DNA from: a bacterium
Lineage (GTDB): Bacteria; Patescibacteriota; Minisyncoccia; UBA6257; UBA9933
Length of the DNA stretch: 54,979 bases
Direction of reading: 5' to 3'
NCBI GenBank assembly: GCA_021796335.1
Contig: JAJYHZ010000003.1
Span: 1 to 54,979, forward strand
The position numbers and the translations under genes are program-made. The notes beneath the pieces are model-generated. The model made no database searches. It had not been told where the DNA came from and saw only the letters and a list, made by a program, of their open reading frames with translations. Shown here in pieces: positions 51,143 through 54,979 of the stretch (position 1 is the stretch's first letter; each line of letters begins with the position of its first letter).

Positions 51143-53302
51143 ATGGGCAGAAAGAAAAAGAAAAAGAAGAGCGGGAAAACGGAAACAAAGAACAAAAGAC
51201 AGGAATTAAAAAAAGAGAAAAATTCGGATTTTTTAAACGAACTCAGGCTTCATCCGGAAACCGTAAAAAGCATTTGGGCGGTTATTTTTTTCGGCATTGC
51301 GGTTTTGTCTTTGTTGGCTGATTTTCAAAATGCCGGACCTGTTGGAAATTTCTTTTATGCGATTTTTGGCAAATTGCTGGGTGTTTGGGGTTATTTTCTT
51401 CTGCCGCTTATTTTTTTGGTGATGGGAATCGTATTTCTGACTTCGGAACGCAAGAAAATTTATGGAATTACTTTTTTAGGCGCGGGACTTTTTATACTTT
51501 CCGGTTTGGGATTTATAAATATCGTTTTCAGCGGGAACAAGGCCGGCTGGATCGGAAATATCGTCGGATCAATTCAGAATTTATTCGGATTTTCGGCGGC
51601 TTTGGTTATTATTTCAGTTCTGATAATAATCTCGTTTTTAATAACGCTTAACTTACCTATTAAGCTTAGTTCTTCTTTTGAAAAAGAGAATGCTTCTGAA
51701 GAAGAGATCGGAATTCCGGAAGACGAAGAAACGAAAAATCCGGAAGAAAACCGGTCCGAACAGGAAGAAAGGGTGGAGGCTGAACCCGAAGAAAAAGATC
51801 TGAAAACAAAAATCGTTGAGGCGATTCCCGCACCGATTAAGCCGAGAAAAATAAAAAGCGAAAAACTGGGAGATTATGTTTTTCCGCCTTTGGATTTATT
51901 GAAATCTTCCGTGGAAAAACCAACTTCGGGAGATTTGCGAGCTAATGCCAATATAATCAAAAGAACCTTGGAAAGTTTCGGAATTATGGTGGAAATGGGC
52001 GAGATAAATATCGGTCCGAAAGTTACGCGATATACGTTAAAGCCGGCGGAAGGAGTAAAACTTTCAAGAATTACCGCGCTTTCGCAGGATTTGGCTTTGG
52101 CTTTGGCGGCTCATCCGATTAGAATCGAGGCGCCGATTCCGGGAAAATCTTTAGTAGGAATAGAAGTGCCGAATAAGGCGGCGGCGTTAGTGCGTCTGGG
52201 GAGTTTGATTCATTATCCGGAATTCGAAAGCGCGGGATTATTGGCTTTTGTTTTGGGACGGGATGTAACCGGTGAGCCGATTTTTACCGACATCCAAAAA
52301 ATGCCGCACTTGCTGGTGGCCGGAAGCACGGGTTCGGGGAAGTCTGTGACCATTCATTCGGTTATTCTTTCTTTGCTTTATAAAAATTCTCCGAAGACCT
52401 TGAAGTTGATAATGATCGATCCGAAAAAAGTAGAGCTATCAATTTACGAGAGAATTCCGCATCTGATCGCGCCGGTAGTTACAGAGGCGAAAAAATCTCT
52501 GGGGGTATTTAAATGGGCCATCAACGAGATGGAGCGAAGATATGAAATGTTTTTGAAGGCCGGGTCGCGAGACATAGTAAGCTATAACAAAAAAAATCCG
52601 GAAGACTCCTTGCCGTTTATCGTTATTGTCGTCGATGAATTGGCGGATTTAATGAGTACTTACGGCAGGGAGGTGGAGGGATCAATCGTCCGGCTTGCGC
52701 AGATGGCGCGCGCAACGGGAATCCATTTGATTCTTTCGACTCAAAGGCCTTCCGTTGAAGTTATCACTGGTTTAATAAAAGCGAACATCACTTCGAGAAT
52801 CGCTTTACAGGTGGCAAGTCAAGTGGATTCGCGAACTATCATCGACTCAAGCGGCGCTGAAAAACTTTTGGGCGGCGGCGATATGCTTTTTATTTCCTCA
52901 CAATTATCCAAGCCGAAAAGAATTCAGGGCGCCTTTGTTTCCGAAGACGAAATTTATAAAGTGGCCGATTTTATCCGTACCAAAAATCAGGGAATTATTG
53001 CCGAAGATGAAGAGGTGCCGACTTTCGACAATGGCAACGGGAAAAAAGAGAACGGGGAAAAGGCGGGAGACGTATTCGATGAATTCGCGGGAGGAGATGA
53101 CGATGATGAGTTGTTGCCGCAAGCTGTTGACGTGGTTATTCAGGCCGGAAAAGCTTCCGCTTCTTTGCTACAAAGACGGTTGAAAGTGGGTTATGCGCGG
53201 GCGGCGCGTTTGTTGGATATTATGGAAGAGCAGGGTATCATTGGTCCGGCCGATGGTGCCAAACCTCGTGAAGTATATGATACAATGGGGAAAAGGATAT
53301 AG
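51143..53302 (+). CDS. ftsK: DNA translocase FtsK
   Basis: This is a 719-residue protein: Lys-rich start, about four membrane segments (residues 40-175), an acidic linker (about 190-235), the motor domain and a C-terminal gamma domain. Walker A is VAGSTGSGKSVTIHS. IVVDELADLM and ILSTQRPSVEVITG follow. The gamma winged helix is visible as VIQAGKASASLLQRRLKVGY. It moves chromosomes at the septum. A 96-base gap leads to the RodZ-like gene. Confidence 0.96.
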   Translation: MGRKKKKKKSGKTETKNKRQELKKEKNSDFLNELRLHPETVKSIWAVIFFGIAVLSLLADFQNAGPVGNFFYAIFGKLLGVWGYFLLPLIFLVMGIVFLTSERKKIYGITFLGAGLFILSGLGFINIVFSGNKAGWIGNIVGSIQNLFGFSAALVIISVLIIISFLITLNLPIKLSSSFEKENASEEEIGIPEDEETKNPEENRSEQEERVEAEPEEKDLKTKIVEAIPAPIKPRKIKSEKLGDYVFPPLDLLKSSVEKPTSGDLRANANIIKRTLESFGIMVEMGEINIGPKVTRYTLKPAEGVKLSRITALSQDLALALAAHPIRIEAPIPGKSLVGIEVPNKAAALVRLGSLIHYPEFESAGLLAFVLGRDVTGEPIFTDIQKMPHLLVAGSTGSGKSVTIHSVILSLLYKNSPKTLKLIMIDPKKVELSIYERIPHLIAPVVTEAKKSLGVFKWAINEMERRYEMFLKAGSRDIVSYNKKNPEDSLPFIVIVVDELADLMSTYGREVEGSIVRLAQMARATGIHLILSTQRPSVEVITGLIKANITSRIALQVASQVDSRTIIDSSGAEKLLGGGDMLFISSQLSKPKRIQGAFVSEDEIYKVADFIRTKNQGIIAEDEEVPTFDNGNGKKENGEKAGDVFDEFAGGDDDDELLPQAVDVVIQAGKASASLLQRRLKVGYARAARLLDIMEEQGIIGPADGAKPREVYDTMGKRI

Positions 53303-53398
53303 ATTTTCACGAATAGAAACTAATGAATGCGAATTACGAATTTTAAAAATTATTCGTGATTTGTGGAAATCATTGATTAATTAGTGCAAATTAATTTT

Positions 53399-54040
53399 AT
53401 GAGAAAGGAAGAACTAATTTCAATTAAAGACATTTTAAACGAGGCTTTTGGAAGAAAGAATATCGGCTTGGAAAAATTAGCCGAACTTACGGATATTCCA
53501 GAGCGTTATTTGGCCGCGCTTTATCAGGGTGATTACTACAATTTGCCGGCGCAGCCTTACGTACACGGTTATTTAATGAAAATCGGGGAAGTTTTGGGAA
53601 TCGACGCCGACGGACTTTGGCAGATATACAAAAAAAATTTGGCGCTGAAAACTTCGGGGGGAACGGATAAATTGCCTTATAACAGGTTTGCTTTTAAAAA
53701 GATCAGCAAAAAAAAGATTGTAACGGCGGTTTTAATCCTGGCGATATTGGGATTTTTTGCGATAAATATCGGAAGATTTTTGGGAATTCCTTCCATTAAC
53801 ATAACCAGCCCGAGTTTGGACGGCACAATCGTAAACAACTCAAACATGGATTTAACGGGGAAAATAAATCCGAAAGATAAACTGACTATCAACGGTGAAG
53901 ATGTTCCGGTTGACGGCAACGGGGATTTCGATTACCAATTTTTGTTGCAGCCCGGACCGAATTCTATCGAATTCAAGGTAAAACGATTGCTGGGTAAGAC
54001 AACGACCGTAACAAGGCAGGTGATTTATCAAGCGCAATAA
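53399..54040 (+). CDS. RodZ-like membrane protein with helix-turn-helix
   Basis: This is a 213-residue protein. Residues 1-75 match the RodZ-type HTH_25 domain (GLEKLAELTDIPERYLAALY, then YVHGYLMKIGEVLGID). One membrane helix (about 109-128) is followed by an extracellular Ig-like beta domain (INITSPSLDGTIVNNSNMDL). RodZ links MreB to the wall machinery; no mreB is in view. The ATG at 53399 is preferred over a short upstream in-frame ATG-less lead-in. Confidence 0.78.
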   Translation: MRKEELISIKDILNEAFGRKNIGLEKLAELTDIPERYLAALYQGDYYNLPAQPYVHGYLMKIGEVLGIDADGLWQIYKKNLALKTSGGTDKLPYNRFAFKKISKKKIVTAVLILAILGFFAINIGRFLGIPSINITSPSLDGTIVNNSNMDLTGKINPKDKLTINGEDVPVDGNGDFDYQFLLQPGPNSIEFKVKRLLGKTTTVTRQVIYQAQ

Positions 54041-54102
54041 TAAAATATGGGATTTAAAACTTAAAATTTGGGAAGAATATTTAAAATCAAAAAATAAAAT
54101 CA

Positions 54103-54175
54103 TATAATAAACAAAACAGATTAAGACAAGGAGATATGAAATAGAGGACCCCAACTTCCTATTTCTCGGTCTTAA
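54103..54175 (+). promoter_or_regulatory. recA promoter and structured leader
   Basis: TATAAT at 54103-54108 (a weak TTTAAA 17 bases before). The leader folds into a long hairpin: TTAAGAC/GTCTTAA (54121-54127, 54169-54175), GAG/CTC, GAAATAG/CTATTTC (54138-54144, 54159-54165). Inside it AAGGAG (54128-54133) precedes a two-codon frame, ATG AAA TAG (54136-54144). The stem ends 11 bases before the recA ATG. Confidence 0.6.
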
Positions 54176-54186
54176 ATCATTTAATT

Positions 54187-54979
54187 ATGGCGAAAAAAGA
54201 AACAAAAGAATCAGTAAAGGATTTAAAAAATAAGGATATTGATTCTTTGTTAGAAAGCTTGCAGGAGAAATTTGGAGAAGGATCCATAATGAAACTGGGT
54301 GAAGTGAAAAGAGTGAACGTGGATGCCATTCCTTCCGGGTCATTTTCCTTGGATTTGGCTTTGGGAGTGGGAGGATTTCCCAAGGGGAGAATTATTGAAA
54401 TATTCGGACCGGAAAGTTCCGGAAAAACCACTTTAGCGCTGCATGCGGTGGCTGAGGCGCAAAAAAAAGGAGGAAAAGCCGCTTTCATAGACGCGGAGCA
54501 CGCTATGGATCCCGATTACGCGAAAAGGCTGGGAGTAAAAATAAACGATCTTTTGATTTCCCAGCCTGATAGCGGAGAAGAGGCGTTGAATATTTTAGAG
54601 AGTTTAGTTAAGTCGGGAATTATAGATATTATAATTGTTGATTCGGTGGCGGCGCTTACTCCGCGAGCGGAAATCGAGGGAGAAATTGGCGATCAGCATA
54701 TCGGAAGGCAGGCGCGTTTAATGTCTCAGGCTCTTCGTAAAATTACATCGATAATAGATAAATCGAATTGCACGGTTATTTTTATAAATCAAATAAGAAT
54801 GAAAATAGGAATAATGTTCGGAAATCCGGAAACCACTCCCGGAGGTCTTGCCCTAAAATTTGCCGCGTCCGTAAGGCTTGATATCAGAAGAATCGCCCAA
54901 ATAAAGAAGGGAGAGGAAGTGGTCGGCAATCGAGTCAGAGTAAAGGTGGTAAAAAACAAAGTGGCGCCGCCGTTCAAAG
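54187..54979 (+). CDS. recA: Recombinase RecA, 5' part (continues past the window)
   Basis: The frame is open to the last base, giving about 264 residues of a normal near-350-residue Rec[21 protein letters not shown] is Walker [39 protein letters not shown] and [20 protein letters not shown] follow in order, so the core is intact. It is the strand-exchange and repair protein. Preceded by a long structured leader. Confidence 0.96.
   Translation, partial: MAKKETKESVKDLKNKDIDSLLESLQEKFGEGSIMKLGEVKRVNVDAIPSGSFSLDLALGVGGFPKGRIIEIFGPESSGKTTLALHAVAEAQKKGGKAAFIDAEHAMDPDYAKRLGVKINDLLISQPDSGEEALNILESLVKSGIIDIIIVDSVAALTPRAEIEGEIGDQHIGRQARLMSQALRKITSIIDKSNCTVIFINQIRMKIGIMFGNPETTPGGLALKFAASVRLDIRRIAQIKKGEEVVGNRVRVKVVKNKVAPPFK

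Overview
The window looks like a piece of a small, AT-rich genome from the Candidate Phyla Radiation (Patescibacteria), most likely the Parcubacteria side. The case rests on content, not on a search. The core translation genes are compact and divergent. The RNA polymerase alpha subunit has no C-terminal domain, and release factor 1 has no N-terminal domain. The 16S rRNA gene stands alone, carries a changed 515F primer site, and ends without an anti-Shine-Dalgarno sequence. There is also a type IV pilus cluster, large surface proteins, and almost no biosynthetic genes. TGA, TAA and TAG all serve as ordinary stops, so the standard bacterial code applies.

Layout. Positions 1-1730 hold two adhesin-like surface proteins and a membrane-anchored protein. 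Positions 1980-5414 hold gpmI (minus), a tiny secreted peptidoglycan-binding-like protein and a baseplate-J-like membrane protein. Positions 5755-11073 form the ribosomal block infA-rpmJ-rpsM-rpsK-rpsD-rpoA-rplQ-tuf-rpsJ. Most of its spacers carry a hairpin built from words specific to that spacer. Nudix, polysaccharide deacetylase and alkyltransferase genes follow. Next on the minus strand come smpB, the tmRNA gene ssrA, infC, rpmI and rplT, a compact translation and ribosome-rescue block. Positions 15663-22325 hold argS, an LCP-family protein, pth, lepB, hisS, a HIT protein, rpsU and a YqeY-like gene.

Positions 22470-33815 are accessory. They hold a small Cys-rich gene with a strong Shine-Dalgarno-like leader and an overlapping set (half-size MFS, deoxyribosyltransferase-like, kinase-like, ychF). 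An AdoMet decarboxylase-like gene, a class II aldolase, rplY, a coiled-coil lytic transglycosylase, a short prfA, a bacteriohemerythrin and a GreA-like gene follow. Three genes here look interrupted (an HD-domain gene, a Nudix gene and a split hypothetical). rpmE and the stand-alone 16S gene follow, the latter with a consensus promoter and its own terminator.

Positions 36407-47042 are a type IV pilus locus: response regulator, major pilin, PilB, PilC, minor pilin, a 1215-residue minor pilin carrying a seven-bladed RCC1 propeller, a PilX-like pilin, and a PilM-PilN fusion. I regard the propeller pilin as a candidate pilus-tip adhesin. tRNA-Gly, gatB, miaA, two apparent structured RNAs, rnhB, ftsK, a RodZ-like gene and the start of recA close the window.

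Two themes stand out. First, initiation appears to run without Shine-Dalgarno pairing: the 16S tail lacks CCTCC, most genes have A/T-rich leaders, and several promoters place the transcript start within a few bases of the ATG. Second, the pilus locus encodes what looks like a previously unremarked pilin/beta-propeller fusion.
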